Positions 8,788 through 17,800 are shown, counted from the stretch's first letter. The stretch is DNA of 20,055 nucleotides from CAJBLF01 sp041663325 (GCA_041663325.1 JBAZRN010000021.1:1-20055), one strand, 5' to 3'. Numbers and translations are program-made. The notes: generated by a model not told the origin, from the letters alone.

Positions 8788-8810
8788 ATTTTTAAGGATC
8801 TTCTTTATAC

Positions 8811-8837
8811 AAAAAAACCTGCCATTTCTGACAAGTT
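8811..8837 (-). terminator. Intrinsic terminator of the lipoprotein gene
   Basis: Read on the minus strand, aacttgtca pairs with tggcaggtt (9 bp, two G-T pairs) around a GAAA loop, followed by a T run. It lies 28 nt after the lipoprotein stop at 8865 and just before the operon promoter, insulating the two units. Confidence 0.8.
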
Positions 8838-8864
8838 TTTTTATTATTTTTTCAATATATTTTT

Positions 8865-9548
8865 TTATTCTTGGGTAAATATCATATTACAATAAACTTT
8901 ATTTTCTTCATTACTAATTTTGTTACATAAGGATTTGTCAGATAATTCCTGTGCTAATCACACATAACAAACATCCCTATCGTCATTATTATCAATTTTT
9001 GCGCAATATGTTGGATTTTTTTGATTTATCGCCTTACTGGCAATGCATGAATATTCTGTGATTAATCCTTCACTCTCTGTTTCTATATTATTACAATCAC
9101 TAACATCTTTGGATTGGACTCTGATTTCTGCTTTACAACTTACTACACAGCTTTTTCTCTCTTCTGCGCTTGCAGTCAACCAAATAGCACTCCTACAGAG
9201 ATTGTCGCAATCTGCATTTGTCATAACTTCTTCGTTTGTCGTTGTGGTCTCTCCGTTTGTGGTAGTACTTTCTTCATTTGTTGTAGTACTTTCATTTTTA
9301 TTGGTATTGGTGTCGGTTTGTTCTGTGTTTCCTCATTTTTGGTTTATGGCTTCAATCTCTTGGCAATTGCTATAGCATTGCGTTTTCATATCCACTCAAT
9401 ATGCCTTGTACATCGTAGCTTCTTTGTCACAAAGCGCATGACATTTTTGTAGATTGCTAGATGTACCAGCAACTCAAACTTTTCCGCACCCTGCTATGAC
9501 GAGTAATGATAATAAGAAAATGGTAATGATACCGTACTTTTTAAACAT
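8865..9548 (-). CDS. Cys-rich lipoprotein with duplicated twin-CX3C modules
   Basis: This is 227 aa from ATG 9548. It has a typical lipoprotein signal: basic MFKKYG, a hydrophobic core, then lipobox VIAGC with Cys21 as the lipidated residue. Module 1 has CHALC (36-40) and CYSNC (58-62). Module 2 has CDNLC (114-118) and CVVSC (134-138). Each is a pair of CX3C motifs 15-17 residues apart, the layout of disulphide-linked helical hairpins. A Thr/Asn/Glu low-complexity linker of about 34 residues, with imperfect STTTNEE repeats, separates the modules. The C-terminal part has single Cys at 152, 168, 182, 194, 208 and 220 in a repeating pattern (RDVCYVGLAQELSDKSLCNK). It is probably a surface protein needing extracytoplasmic disulphide formation. 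The biological role is unknown. Confidence 0.85.
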
Positions 9549-9571
9549 TTTTTCTATGCTTTAAAAAATAA

Positions 9572-9645
9572 AAATCTAGTGCTTTAGGAGCTTAGGACTT
9601 TAGAGGTTTAGGATTTTAGAAGTCAAACATCTAACATCTCATAAT
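9572..9645. repeat. Low-complexity TTTAGGA / ATCTAA intergenic repeats
   Basis: The gap upstream of the lipoprotein gene is made of degenerate direct repeats such as ctttaggagcttaggactttagag and catctaacatctcataatctaagcatctaa. The words resemble those after the tandem array at 97-150. No promoter is clear here. The repeat runs up to the end of the DUF5652 gene. Confidence 0.5.
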
Positions 9646-9891
9646 CTAAGCATCTAATTTTGTCTTATTCTTTTTCTGAAAAAATGCTAAATAGATGATT
9701 GGTAGGATGCCTACGGTATTGAAAATAAAAAGACAAATAAATCGTGCTAATTGTTTCTTAGTCCCTGCCTTCCAAAGAGCGATGCCTTTCCAAATCAGCT
9801 CTCGTACCATGAGTACCATGAGTAAAATGATTGTCCATTGAGCAAAAGCTGGTGCTGATAGTGTTGTAATTGCTGTTGTTTCTGGTGTCAT
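9646..9891 (-). CDS. DUF5652-type small membrane protein
   Basis: This is 81 aa from ATG 9891. It has two membrane segments: about 18-36 (WTIILLMVLMVRELIWKG) and about 50-70 (FICLFIFNTVGILPIIYLA). The pattern WKGIALWKA...NTVGILPIIYL matches DUF5652, a small family common in Patescibacteria with no known function. It lies 41 nt after the duplicated membrane protein gene on the same strand, and the pair may act together. Confidence 0.8.
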   Translation of the reverse strand: MTPETTAITTLSAPAFAQWTIILLMVLMVRELIWKGIALWKAGTKKQLARFICLFIFNTVGILPIIYLAFFQKKNKTKLDA

Positions 9892-9932
9892 TATATATAA
9901 TTAAAAAATTAAAAGATTACAAAATTACAAGA

Positions 9933-10373
9933 TTATAAATTTATTATAAATGATAAGGAAAGTGCGATGATCATGATGATCCCACAGATGATTCTGATTA
10001 TTTTTTTGAATCATATATTTTTTGTTGATTCTTTTATTAACAAAATTCCTCACCAGATATTGGTTATAATAGAGATAATAACTATGATTCCGATAATCAT
10101 TAATATAATTCCTAAGCCGGTTCGAGAGGTAAGTGATTGTAAGGAAACAAGTAATTGTGGATTGAGATAGACAACACTAACGAGGATGATAGATCAGACT
10201 ATTGATAATAATTGCATAATCCCAGAGATAATTCTGATCACTTTTGCGAATCCTTTGTGTTCTGCGGAATCCTTTAAAAGGAGAATTCCTCATCGAATTG
10301 CTCCTATGACGAAGATACTACTTACTACTTGGAGTAAGAAAGCTGTTGAGGCTATTGAAACTGTTGTAGGCAT
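9933..10373 (-). CDS. Four-helix membrane protein with internal duplication
   Basis: This is 146 aa from ATG 10373 to TAA 9933, visible only when four TGA codons are read as Gly. It is very hydrophobic, with about four membrane segments. Residues 26-63 and 106-143 align with each other: IRGGILLLKDS...GFAKVIRIISGI against IWGGILLIKES...GFKKIIRIICGI, the GG in each carrying a TGA codon. So it arose by duplication of a helix, loop, helix unit with a conserved basic cytoplasmic or external loop. I recognise no family; a holin-like or pore-forming role is possible but unsupported. It precedes the DUF5652 gene in the same direction. Confidence 0.75.
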
Positions 10374-10395
10374 TGGGTATGAATTAAAGGGTAAA

Positions 10396-10445
10396 AATGG
10401 TGGTAGGTAGCAGGTAGTAGGTAGAAAGTAGAAAGTAGAAGGGTG
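10396..10445. repeat. GTAG-rich short repeats
   Basis: The gap between ruvB and the duplicated membrane gene contains repeated ggtag and aaagtag words (for example ggtagcaggtagtaggtag). This is simple-sequence drift; no hairpin with a T run is seen, so it is not a clear terminator for ruvB. Confidence 0.5.
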
Positions 10446-10467
10446 AATGTTTTATGTATTGTCGCTT

Positions 10468-11436
10468 CTAAGAAACTAAAATTCTTCCTCCTGCACTCTT
10501 TTCAATTTTGCCTAATTTCAATAATAGTGGTTCTACATCTTCTTCTACTGCTTTTTCGTTGATCCCTAATTGGACGGCGATGGCTTTTACCCCCATGGGT
10601 CTGTCGGCTTTTTCAAGTATTTCTAAATATTTGGCGTGAAGGGGAGTCATACCGCCTTCATCGATTTGACTGTGTTTGAGAAAATCCTCTCGAAGTTGTT
10701 CAGTTAATGTTTTTCAAATCTTTCCTCATTCCTCTTTATTAAGAGGGGAACGTGTGATAACGTAGTCACGGATTTTGATACATAAATTATGGATTTCTCT
10801 TGGTACAGCGCTGACTTTTTCACATATTTTTTCAATGAGGTTATCACTGGTTTTGATTCCATATTTATCGAGATATTTTTTTATGATTATTATTTTTTCG
10901 CTTGGTGTGTATTCCATGAAATGAAAATGATAGACGAATCTGTTCTTGATTGGTTGGCTTAAAGACTCGGATTTCGTCGTTGCTCCGATAAGGGTGAATG
11001 CGTTGATTGGTATCCTGACATTCCCACCTTCGGGCATCACCATATCGATAACAAAATCTTCCATTGCGATATACAGTACTTCCTCGATATTTGGTTTAAG
11101 TCTGTGGATTTCATCGATAAATAAGATGTCTCAGGTCTCGAGCGTGTTTAGAATGCTAATAATTTCTGATGGTTTGGTGATTGCATAGCCCGTGACTGCT
11201 TTGATATTTACTTGTCCTTGTCTGGAAATAATATGCGCCATAGTAGTTTTCCCAAACCCGCTGGGACCAGAAAATAAGATATGACCCATATGTCATTTCC
11301 TTATCTTTCAGCTGTCAATTGCTGTTTTTACGACTCATTTGATATGCTCTTGTCCGATAAATTCATCGAAAGTATCCGGTCTTCCACTCCTATACACATT
11401 TAATAATTTATCTGTATTGATCTTCTTTATTTCCAT
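10468..11436 (-). CDS. ruvB: Holliday junction branch-migration ATPase RuvB
   Basis: This is 322 aa, slightly short for RuvB (about 330-340). RuvB hexamers with RuvA drive branch migration of Holliday junctions in recombination repair. Walker A is GPSGFGKTT (57-65; the family usually has GPPGLGKTT), Walker B is ILFIDEIH (about 104-111), sensor I is LIGATT, and the arginine-finger region is SQPIKNRF. The C-terminal winged helix is MTPLHAKYLEIL to GGRILVS. TGA is read as Gly at several sites, for example HIKG, DSGKIRKG and LETGDILF. The start MEIKKINTD is the first ATG. RuvA and RuvC are not in the window. The neighbours are membrane proteins of unknown function. Confidence 0.96.
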
Positions 11437-11540
11437 TTTTTTTCAATTTTTAATTAAATGATTATTTAATTGCGAATTAACGAATTGCACATTTAATAAC
11501 AGAAAATTCGCAATCCGCAATCCGTAATCAACTTAATTGA
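11437..11540. other. AT-rich gap with inverted AATTGC/GCAATT words
   Basis: This 104-nt spacer contains aattgcgaattaacgaattgc, whose ends can pair. It also contains a pair of direct repeats, gcaatccgcaatccgtaatc. The words resemble the AATTAC-hairpin arrays at 14840 and 18449 but are too few to call an array. No strong terminator is visible. Confidence 0.35.
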
Positions 11541-11978
11541 TTAATCTATTTTTTTATTAAGTTTCATAAATCTTGGATAATGGGTTATTAGCAATATAAA
11601 GAATAATAGTGTCCAGATTCCTCAACTGAGCATATCTGTTTTGAATAATGCATTTCTTGCTTGGACGAGCGTTGCTTTTTTTTCTTCTTTACATTTTGCT
11701 ATCTCAGCGTCTGTAGGATAGACCATATTATTTTGATTGGCTGTCGTGGGCTTAGATAAACCGTTACTGCACATGTCCAATTCATAATATCTTTCTCCGA
11801 CGATGTATTCGTCATTGGTGATGATAAGTTTTTTCCCGATTGCATAAAATAAAAATCCAAATGAAATTAATGTCCCTATGACCCCTGTAAGGGTAATGAG
11901 GAGAAAATAAATTTTGAGCGTACTTCGTCCATGAGACTTGTTTTTACTTGAAGCGATAGCTTGTTTTTTTGTTGCCAT
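11541..11978 (-). CDS. Two-helix membrane protein, 145 aa
   Basis: ATG 11978 opens MATKKQAIASSKNK, a basic cytoplasmic tail. A membrane helix follows at about residues 22-48 (IYFLLITLTGVIGTLISFGF). Then comes an external domain of about 70 residues with two Cys (Cys70 in DMCSNG and Cys96 in AKCKEE) and a possible disulphide. A second helix (WTLLFFILLITHY) and a basic tail KLNKKID finish it. The last part is read through TGA at 11622-11624. It lies 49 nt after the SLH gene on the same strand. I recognise no family. Confidence 0.75.
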
Positions 11979-12027
11979 AATACTATTAATTAAAAGATTA
12001 AAAAATTATGAAGATTAAAAGATTCAA

Positions 12028-13815
12028 TTACTTAGTTTTATTGATTTTGTAGTATGCATTAGTATTGCTGATTGGATTTATTGCAAAAGTAGCATCTCCG
12101 GTAAGTGTAGAATATTGTATTCTGATCGTTCATTCTATGAGTGAAAAGTTGCTGACGATAAAGCTTGTCGTTCCTATTTTTTCTTCTTTATCAAGTGAGA
12201 AAATGTCGCCATATCGTACAAACATATTTGGTCAATATTCTTTTGTATTGGACTTTACTACTTTGTATCTCTGTCCAAAGAGTTCTAGATATCAGACATC
12301 AAAGTTTCCATTTTGCAATAAATTCATATCTACATAGACATTGGATTCAGGCATATTGTTGAGTCCTGTTCTGATAGATCCTGGTACGGTGCTTACAATC
12401 TGATTTTGGATAGTATTATTATTGATGTTTTTGAGAATTTGATATTTTACTTTAAATCTATAAAGAAATAACGCTACTTCATATCTCGTAATAGGATTTT
12501 CAAAGGTAACAGCATCAGCTGGTCCGATCATGCCGATTTCTTGCGCTTTTTCAAAATAATTTTTCCATCGAGGCGATACATTTTCATCAAGTTTTTTTCC
12601 TTCAAATAATCTTATAATAGATGCGATAAATTGCGATTTATTGATCGTTCCTTTGGGATTAAAATATCCATTAGATCATTGCATGACACCCAGTGTACAT
12701 ACGTTTTCCACGTAGGTTGTAAGTGATTCATCTGCATCAGAAATGTCTTTAAAAATGCAGCTGCTTGGTAACGCTCCTCCTGTGTTTTCGTTAAAATTAT
12801 ATATGTTGGCAAATAAGCTAACAATTTTCGCTGCTTGTTCTCTATTGAGTATTTCAAATGGTTTGTATTCAGGGATCGTTTTGAAGTTGGTCAATCCGTT
12901 ATCGTTCATCCATCTGATCGCTTCGATAAGCTCAGGATCATTATTTATACTTAGTGAATCTGCCAGTGATCCAAAATCGTCGAGCATTCCGCTATTGAAA
13001 TCTTGTCCTGTAGCTTCGAATTCAGTTAATTTATTGAGCAACATCAGTCTAATAGTATCGTTAGTGACGATGTTTTTAAATCTAAAGATGTATATGGCTA
13101 TTTCTTTTCTGGTGATGTCTGAATCAAATGCTGTTTGATTGTTTAATGTTGTGAGTCCAAGAGCTTGTCCTTTGATATAATAATCTCCCCATCGAGGTAT
13201 CCTGCTTTCGTTGGATATTTTTCCTTCAAATATTCTTACTAATAATGCCATCGCTTGCGGTCTTGTAAGTTTCTGTGTGGGGAGAAATTTGTTGTCAGTA
13301 GTTCCCTTGAATATTCATCGTTTGCAGGCATTAGTTACAAATCCAGAAAGACTTGGGTCTATTTTGCTGGTATCTATAAATATACAATTTGTGTTTTTGG
13401 TCTCTTGATTGTAGCCAAGTTTGATAAATGCTTGTCCGACTATTTTTGCCGCTTCTTCCCTTGTAAGTCCGTCATTTGCCCTATAGTCTATTTCGCTACT
13501 ATATTTCGTCAATCCATTAGCATACATCCATGCAAGCGCTTGCTCAAATTCTGATCCAGTCGAAAGTCATCAACTCATAGTATTTTGACCTGTATTATTT
13601 GTCGTTCACGTATTTACGGTACCTGTGTTTATCATCCCTGTAGTTACATTTCCTGTGGTACAAATAATGGAAATCACTAATCCACTGATTACAGGATGAC
13701 AATCTCATTGTATATTTGCTCCTGTATTTGCATTTCCGGTCGTTTCTGCCTTAGTAGGAAAAGCAAGAAGAAGAGCTGCAACGATAAAGAATATTCAGAA
13801 TAATTTTTTGTTCAT
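12028..13815 (-). CDS. Exported S-layer-homology (SLH) protein, 595 aa
   Basis: ATG 13815 begins a signal peptide (MNKKLFGIFFIVAALLLAFP, with cleavage near TKAET; the Gly at position 7 is a TGA codon). An NTG-rich linker follows (about 27-85). Then come two blocks of SLH-like motifs. Each block has an ALAWMYANGLTKY-type helix, an LTREEAAKIVG-type helix, a CIFIDTSKID...CKRGIFKG-type segment, and a RWGDYYIKGQALGL-type third motif ending in AIYIFRF or ALFLYRF. So six motifs arose as a tandem duplication of three. The C-terminal 110 residues are beta-rich and of unknown type (YVDMNLLQNG onward). SLH motifs bind cell-wall polymers, so this probably sits on the cell surface, possibly as an S-layer component. 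Confidence 0.88.
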
Positions 13816-13848
13816 AAGAAAAAACAATTGATAAAAACCTACAAATAA

Positions 13849-13876
13849 AATATACTCAATGTATGCTACTTTTCAA
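13849..13876 (-). promoter_or_regulatory. Putative promoter of the SLH gene
   Basis: On the minus strand TTGAAA (13871-13876) and TATATT (13849-13854) are 16 bp apart. Transcription would start near 13842, about 27 nt before the ATG at 13815. It is divergent from the ndk promoter in the same 206-nt gap. Confidence 0.6.
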
Positions 13877-13957
13877 TACTAAATGACGTAACTTAGATGT
13901 AAGATGCAAGATTTATGATGCAAGTATCAATAGAGTAATCTCTATTTAGAAAAGAGC

Positions 13958-13985
13958 TTGAAAATCGCCAGTAAAATAGTAATAT
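13958..13985 (+). promoter_or_regulatory. Putative promoter of ndk
   Basis: TTGAAA (13958-13963) and TAATAT (13980-13985) are separated by 16 bp. Transcription would start near 13992, giving a leader of about 30 nt. It has the same spacing as the other TTGNAA promoters in the window. Confidence 0.6.
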
Positions 13986-14021
13986 TCAAAAAAATCTTTT
14001 TATTTTGTTGGTATCGTAAAA

Positions 14022-14525
14022 ATGACTCACGTACAAAGAACTTTAGTGGTATTGAAGCCTGATAGTGTAGGTCGTAGTATTGTAGGGGAGGTTATCTCTC
14101 GTTTTGAAAGAGCGGGACTTCATATAGTTGGTATGAAAATGATTCGTCCAGATAAAGATTTCCTTTTTCATCATTATGAAACCATTTGAACAATGGTCAC
14201 TAGACATGGTGAAAAAACATTTGAAGATACCGTTGCTACTATGATGAGATCTCCTATTATTGCTATGGTATTGGAAGGAGTAGAAGTAGTAGAATATGTT
14301 CGCAAAATAGTTGGATCTACAGAACCAAAAAGCGCTGCGCCTGGTACTATTAGAGGAGATTTTGCTCATATTTCTTACGGATATTCTGATAGGGTAGGAA
14401 TAGGGATTCCAAACTTGGTACACGCTTCATGAAATGCAGAAGAAGCTGAAAAAGAGATTAAGCATTGGTTCAAAAAGGAAGAATTGTTTGACTATGACCC
14501 ATTGCATAAATTATTTACTCGTTAA
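14022..14525 (+). CDS. ndk: Nucleoside diphosphate kinase
   Basis: This is 167 aa, longer than the usual 140-150 because of an insertion between RGDFAH and the active site (SYGYSDRVGIGIP). It transfers the gamma phosphate of ATP to NDPs through a phospho-histidine. Landmarks are RTLVVLKPDSVGR (6-18), a GTMVTRHGEKTF region, APGTIRGDF (106-113) and NLVHAS with catalytic His134 (family NxxHGSD, with Ala replacing Gly). TGA is read as Gly in TIGTM and ASGNA. ATG 14022 gives the canonical N-terminus; no Shine-Dalgarno is seen. rpmE follows 68 nt downstream on the same strand. Confidence 0.95.
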
Positions 14526-14593
14526 ATTAATTAGCTTAAAGCCTAAAGCAGAAAGCTTAAATAATTGTCTTTTAATCTGTTAACTTAATTCAA

Positions 14594-14836
14594 ATGAAAA
14601 AATGAATACATGGAAATTATTTTAAAGATGTAGAAGTGAATTGTATCTGTGGCGCGAAATTTACCGTCAACGCTACTGTTCCTGGTCCCATTAAAGTGGA
14701 AACCTGTTATCAATGTCATCCTGCTTTCAATAAAGATAAAGTAATCAAGAAAGTCATTAAGGGAAGAATGGAAAAATTCTTGGAAAAGCAGAAAAAAATC
14801 GATTCTATCAAACCAACTAAAAAAACTAAAAAATAA
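14594..14836 (+). CDS. rpmE: 50S ribosomal protein L31
   Basis: This is 80 aa. It starts MKKGIHGNYFKDVEVNC, where the family has MKK(G/D)IHP, with the Gly at position 4 encoded by TGA. The CICG (16-19) and CYQCHP (about 37-42) pairs form the zinc site of the Cys-containing L31 type. The C-terminus is GRMEKFLEKQKK followed by a Lys-rich tail. It binds the central protuberance of the 50S subunit. It follows ndk and is followed directly by a hairpin array that may act as its 3' end. Confidence 0.93.
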
Positions 14837-14839
14837 TTT

Positions 14840-14960
14840 ATCCTTCGGGTGCAATTTGCCTTATAGGCGTAATTTGAACTTTGTTCGTAATATATCACTT
14901 TGTGATGTAATTGGTCGCAATGAAAAATTATACGAAGTAAATTATACGAAGCAAATTGCC
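14840..14960. repeat. Array of short hairpins separated by GTAATT / AATTA
   Basis: Four hairpins start at 14840, 14858, 14876 and 14894, exactly 18 nt apart: ATCC/GGGT around TTC, GCCT/AGGC around TAT, GAAC/GTTC around TTT, and ATCAC/GTGAT around TTT. The spacers are GCAATTT, GTAATTT, GTAATAT and GTAATTG. The arms differ completely but each pairs with its partner, while the spacer is kept. After 14926 the orientation flips: AATTA, TACGAAGTA, AATTA, TACGAAGCA, AATTGCC. The array sits just after rpmE and before the PH-like gene. Confidence 0.8.
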
Positions 14961-15037
14961 AATCACGATATGAAAAAATAGAAAATCCGTGAATAGTGAA
15001 TTATTCTTTTTATTCGATTTCTCCTTGAAGGTAAGGT

Positions 15038-15664
15038 ATGTTGAGAAAACAGATTATGAAAAAGTATGTACACGTAGATGAAATTTTTCATGTTATCTGA
15101 CATAATGCGAGTGTCTTTATTCTATTGACCCTGAAAACACTTATTTTTTTGTTAGTTTTGTATGTGCTTTTTGTCGTGTTAGACAAATATATAATTTGGT
15201 CGTATTTACCTTGGTTTTTTGGTGTTCTTGGAATATGATTTTTTGTAAAATACATTATTGATTTTCTCAATATATATTTAGACTGACTGATCCTTTCTGC
15301 TGGCGGCATTACCATGTTTATGCGAGAATGACTTTTTGAATACAAGACCGATTTTTTTGAGCGGAGTAAAATAGAGACTGTTGCTCATGATCAAAATAGT
15401 TTTTGGGATAAGCTGTTTTCCAAAGGTGATTTGATCATCAAGCTAGAACATGGTATAGAGTATCCTTTTGAAAATATCAACTCTCCCCAAAAACAGGTAG
15501 ATAAAATTTTGAAATACAAAACTCAATTTTCATGAGTAAATCCAGCTGATAATAAAGGTGTTCTTACGGATGATAAAATGTCTATCATAGCTGAAGCATT
15601 AAGCGAAGTAGTGAAAGAGTATATGGATAAGAAAACTTCTGAAACAGAGGAAGAAGACTACTAA
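15038..15664 (+). CDS. Membrane protein with bacterial PH-like domain
   Basis: This is 208 aa. The upstream gaaggtaaggt is one of the few good Shine-Dalgarno candidates in the window and supports ATG 15038. After a short cytoplasmic N-terminus (KKYVHVDEIFHVIGHN) there are two membrane helices, about 26-48 and 55-75. A soluble domain follows that resembles bPH2: ILSAGGITMFMREGLFEYKT, then a FERSKIETVAHDQNSFWDKLF segment, then KGDLIIKLEHG. The C-terminus is acidic (SETEEEDY). Several Gly are TGA. Such proteins are common and uncharacterised in Patescibacteria. The domain call rests on the pattern only. Confidence 0.75.
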
Positions 15665-15712
15665 ACAATTACAAATTTCGAATTACGAATTTGCAAAAAA
15701 GTACTTTACTTC

Positions 15713-16321
15713 ATGTTCACAAATATGATTGAACGTTCTCCTGATGTTTCATCCACTCTTGCTGATGCTGCCACGGATGCTAAGGTTGTTCGTGCTGCAT
15801 GCAAAGAAAACTTAAGCTCTGCTGATAGTAGAAAGATTGAGAATTTATCCAATACGGTAAAAATACAGGTCATGTTGGATTCTGCTAAAAGAGTTAGCGC
15901 TATAAAACCTAAACTTACCTATGGATTGGGTAATGGACAATTTGTCTGTGATACCTTTATAAAATATCTTTTCAAAAAATCATGAGATGAATCAATCAAT
16001 AATCTTTACGGCACAACATCGCTTTATGACCATTTTTCTCCTGAAAAAACAAATGCCATCACGTCTTCCGCCAACTCATTAACGGTTACAGGAAAATCAT
16101 TAGAACCAGGTGATTTGATGTTTTTTACTGATGTAAAAGATGTTTGTGGTCATATGGGTATGTTTTCTAGAAAAGATTCCACTACCGGCGATATTTATAT
16201 CTATGATGCGTCTAGTGGATATGGTGTTAGCGAAAGGAAATTGCGACCTAATGAATTGCGTTCGCCATTCAGTTATAGAAATATCTATTATACTTCTCCG
16301 ATAAAAAATCAAACTACATAA
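15713..16321 (+). CDS. NlpC/P60-like cysteine peptidase-type protein
   Basis: This is 202 aa from ATG 15713; ATG 15725 is an alternative. The C-terminal two thirds match the NlpC/P60 layout: GQFVCDTFIKYLF with candidate nucleophile Cys79, EPGDLMFFTD (131-140), CGHMGMF with His147, and IYIYDASSGYGV with Asp165 near the third-residue position. NlpC/P60 enzymes usually cleave peptidoglycan stem peptides. There is no signal peptide, so it may act in the cytoplasm, be released by lysis, or not be a cell-wall enzyme. TGA is read as Gly at 15983-15985. The upstream gap holds an AAATTCG-type inverted repeat. It converges on the phosphoesterase gene with only 4 nt between stops. Confidence 0.78.
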
Positions 16322-16325
16322 ATGG

Positions 16326-17684
16326 TTACAGTAATTTCATTTCTTTCAAAACTTTTTCATATTTGGGATAATCGTTCCCAAATTTTTTTTGCATGTATAG
16401 TTGTAAAATATTCTTTCGATCAGAGAATCCATTGAGATCATCTGAAGAAACTTTGAAACTATTCAACAAGGAATCCATATTTTCTATGTCTTTTTTTAGT
16501 CTGATATCTTTGCAGGCGATACGGAGATCTGGCTTGATAAGGTCATCTATTTTATCGTAATCGATGTGTTCGACATTGAGAGTCAGTGAAATATTTGTTA
16601 AGTTTGGTTCTCTATCTTCTTTGAAAACTATATCTCGTGCTGGTGAATTGAAATAGCCTTTATTCGCTTCATTAATTGTTTGTAATTCGCTAAGTAACAT
16701 TTCTTTACTCACGGCTCATTTGCTTCTGATCATGACTTGTGGATTGATCATTACTGGTAATGCCGTAATTTTTTTGTTCGCTGTGTCATAATGAAATACA
16801 TATTTATTTTGATTGGTTTCTAGCGAACTCGTAGACCACACACTTCCTAAACAGAGATAATTAGTATGTGTGAATGGTTGATGCAAGTGTCCGGAAACGA
16901 GCTTAATGGTAGGAATATTAAGGAATTGCTCGTTGAGCGCGATATCCTTGTAATTGAATTTTGACTTCTGTCATGGGAATGACGTTCCGTTGATATAGTA
17001 GTGATGAAAAACCGTAAGATTCGGATTTTTATATACGACTGCTTTCGAATTATTTGATCACTTCATTTCATTCGTGCTTAAATTTTCTCAAGTCGTCGGT
17101 ATACTTCATTCATCCAAAAAAACTTCGTTTCACTGGTTCTTTTGGTGGATGAGCTTATCTATTTGTTCAGCGAGAAATTTGTTGATATATCATGAAAATG
17201 CTTCGTGCTTATTCGTCGACTTCGCCAGTATTTCAGCAAAATCGCTGATGGATTTCAGCCTTTCGTTCTTCGGACTATACTTATTTTCTTCGTGTTCCTC
17301 AGGTAATAAGAATGGTAACAACAATATCTTTTCGCCTTCTATAGTTTCTAGCAATGGCTTGGTAACGAATTGTATTTTTCCTCATTCTTTATCTTGCTTA
17401 CCAATTGTGTCAAATGCTTTTTGCGCTTCCTCAAAAACAAACGAACTTCCTAATCGATCATGATTACCTGCAAGAATATATACCGTCTTTCCTTGACCAA
17501 ATAGCTCTAGGAATAATTTATATAATTGAAGCAAAGCATTTCTATCATAAGCGAAATGGTAGACATAGTCTCAGAAAAATATGATTGTCTTTTCGTCTGG
17601 ATATGCAGAAAAAATGGTTCTGAGCTCAGTCAGAATTTTGTCTTGGTAGCGGGTGTTGATGTGGATATCGCCGACTAATAACAT
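16326..17684 (-). CDS. Calcineurin-like phosphoesterase, SbcD/Mre11-like
   Basis: This is 452 aa. The N-terminal metallophosphatase domain has all core motifs: GDIHIN (Asp6, His8), FFGDYVYHF (Asp39), AGNHDRLG (Asn74, His75), a VFHHYYING segment, and GHLHQPF (265-268). These bind two metal ions and are typical of DNA-processing Mre11/SbcD nucleases, which usually pair with an SbcC/Rad50 ATPase not seen here. The C-terminal 150 residues are charged and helical (SELQTINEANKGYF onward) and not recognised. About ten TGA codons are read as Gly. The start at ATG 17684 places the first motif at the very N-terminus, as in the family. A nuclease role is likely but the substrate is unknown. Confidence 0.87.
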
Positions 17685-17689
17685 TGATT

Positions 17690-17725
17690 TGGCTTAAGGC
17701 CTAAAGCTTAAAGCTTAAAGCCGCT
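17690..17725. repeat. Intergenic TTAAAGC heptamer cluster
   Basis: The sequence ggcttaaggcctaaagc followed by ttaaagcttaaagcc is a run of 7-bp words (CTTAAAG/TTAAAGC). Related runs sit at 668-688 and 14531-14560. It lies in the divergent gap between the phosphoesterase and PEBP genes and can fold on itself because AAGCTT is palindromic. Confidence 0.6.
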
Positions 17726-17766
17726 ATTTTGACTTTAGAGCTGTTTAAGGATGATAACAATTTCAG

Positions 17767-17794
17767 TTGAAAAAAAAAGCTAGAATTCTATATA
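17767..17794 (+). promoter_or_regulatory. Putative leaderless promoter of the PEBP gene
   Basis: TTGAAA (17767-17772) and TATATA (17789-17794) are 16 bp apart. The expected start, 7 nt after the -10 box, coincides with the ATG at 17801, so the mRNA may have no leader. Confidence 0.55.
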
Positions 17795-17800
17795 TGTGGT

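Noticed and set aside
9967..10410. Two plus-strand reading frames
   Set aside because: The minus strand with TGA as Gly gives one continuous duplicated membrane protein; the plus frames are its shadows.
12743..13138. Plus-strand reading frame of about 131 codons
   Set aside because: It lies opposite the SLH motifs and has no family features.
14840..14960. CRISPR-like array
   Set aside because: The conserved element is only 6-7 nt, and the variable parts are self-complementary, unlike CRISPR spacers.
17074..17463. Plus-strand reading frame of about 129 codons
   Set aside because: It is antisense to the phosphoesterase, whose motifs are complete.
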